Positions 5,343 through 5,708 of a stretch of 5,708 nt of DNA are shown here, piece by piece. Below the pieces are notes generated by a model, which was not told the origin of the DNA, did no database searches, and saw only the letters and a program-made list of their open reading frames with translations. The first letter of the stretch is position 1; every line of letters begins with the position of its first letter. Source of the DNA: Desulfobacca acetoxidans. Lineage in GTDB: Bacteria > Desulfobacterota > Desulfobaccia > Desulfobaccales > 0-14-0-80-60-11. The stretch is from positions 1 to 5,708 of the forward strand of contig DYJG01000196.1 in the NCBI GenBank assembly GCA_020723225.1. Direction: 5' to 3'. The translations under genes were made by a program, and so were the position numbers.

Positions 5343-5350
5343 TGGTGGGT

Positions 5351-5708
5351 ATGAAAATACAATTGGTCACCAAGGAATTATCGGCAAAAATCAAAGTGAT
5401 AGGAGTTGGCGGCGCCGGCGGTAACGCCATCAACGACATGATCGCCTCCCAGATGGCGGGTGTGGATTTCATGGCCGCCAACACCGATGCCCAGGCACTG
5501 GAACGGAGCCTGGCCTCGGTAAAAATCCAACTCGGCTCCGGCACCACCAGGGGGCTGGGAGCCGGAGGGGATCCGGAAGTGGGCCGCAACGCCACCCTGG
5601 AGGAAGGCGAAAGGATCAAGCAGGTTATCCAGGGCGCGGACATGGTCTTCATCGCCGCGGGCATGGGCGGCGGCACCGGCACCGGCGGCTCGCCGGTCAT
5701 CGCCGAAA
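5351..5708 (+). CDS. ftsZ: Cell division protein FtsZ (5' part)
   Basis: FtsZ is the tubulin-like GTPase that polymerises into the Z-ring at midcell. The frame from ATG 5351 is open to the window end and gives 119 residues, about a third of a usual 350-400 residue protein. The N-terminal extension is short (about 13 residues), followed by the T1 loop GVGGAGGNAIND (18-29), the T2 region AANTDAQAL (42-50), the T3 loop LGAGGDPEVG (67-76) and the T4 tubulin signature GGGTGTGGSPVIAE near the end. The common form of that last motif is GGGTGTGAAP, so the small GS replacement is slightly unusual but should not disturb phosphate binding. Unlike the tightly packed genes upstream, ftsZ has its own leader and probable promoter, suggesting separate control of its level. 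The gene continues beyond the right edge. Confidence 0.97.
   Translation, partial: MKIQLVTKELSAKIKVIGVGGAGGNAINDMIASQMAGVDFMAANTDAQALERSLASVKIQLGSGTTRGLGAGGDPEVGRNATLEEGERIKQVIQGADMVFIAAGMGGGTGTGGSPVIAE

Larger units (their letters stand above)
4855..5350 (+). other. Long structured ftsA-ftsZ intergenic region
   Basis: These 496 bases hold no open frame with a ribosome binding site and a recognisable product on either strand. ftsA and ftsZ are commonly separated by far less. The left half (to about 5030) is AT-rich with T-runs at 4980-4985 and 4991-4998; the right half is GC-rich with several inverted repeats and the likely ftsZ promoter. The individual elements are listed separately. I do not recognise a known riboswitch, tRNA or other RNA family here. 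Confidence 0.85.

Overview
The window is a piece of a bacterial division and cell wall (dcw) cluster, with every gene on the plus strand. The order is murG (3' part), an EVE-domain gene, murC, ftsQ, ftsA, a long non-coding gap, then ftsZ (5' part). The core genes are GC-rich: one hand-counted murC line (1501-1560) is about 65% GC. FtsQ, FtsA and FtsZ of this type fit a Gram-negative, diderm bacterium. The style of FtsA and MurC suggests Desulfobacterota (the former Deltaproteobacteria), but this is an inference from sequence feel and not a database match.

Region by region: 1-698 holds the C-terminal two thirds of MurG, the lipid II-forming glycosyltransferase. Positions 699-1316 form an AT-rich island (901-1320 is about 38% GC by hand count) carrying one small gene for a stand-alone EVE (PUA-like) domain protein. 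This gene does not belong to the canonical dcw set and looks acquired. Positions 1318-2727 are murC, 2727-3608 ftsQ and 3619-4854 ftsA. They are packed tightly: one base separates the EVE gene from murC, murC and ftsQ overlap by one base, and ftsQ and ftsA are ten bases apart. This points to one transcript with translational coupling. No murB or ddl lies between murC and ftsQ, where many relatives carry them.

Positions 4855-5350 (496 bases) contain no convincing gene but much structure: nested inverted repeats just after ftsA, an AT-rich dyad, several GC-rich hairpins, and a good sigma70-type promoter (TTGACC-18-TAATAT) inside a perfect 10-bp inverted repeat. One arm of that repeat extends into a 9-base perfect complement of the ftsZ ribosome binding site. 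FtsZ starts at 5351 and runs off the window end.

Functionally, MurG and MurC supply peptidoglycan precursors. FtsQ is the bitopic divisome scaffold, FtsA anchors FtsZ to the membrane, and FtsZ forms the ring. No new multi-gene system is evident. The two places most worth a second look are the EVE insertion and the ftsA-ftsZ gap, which could uncouple ftsZ expression from the upstream operon.
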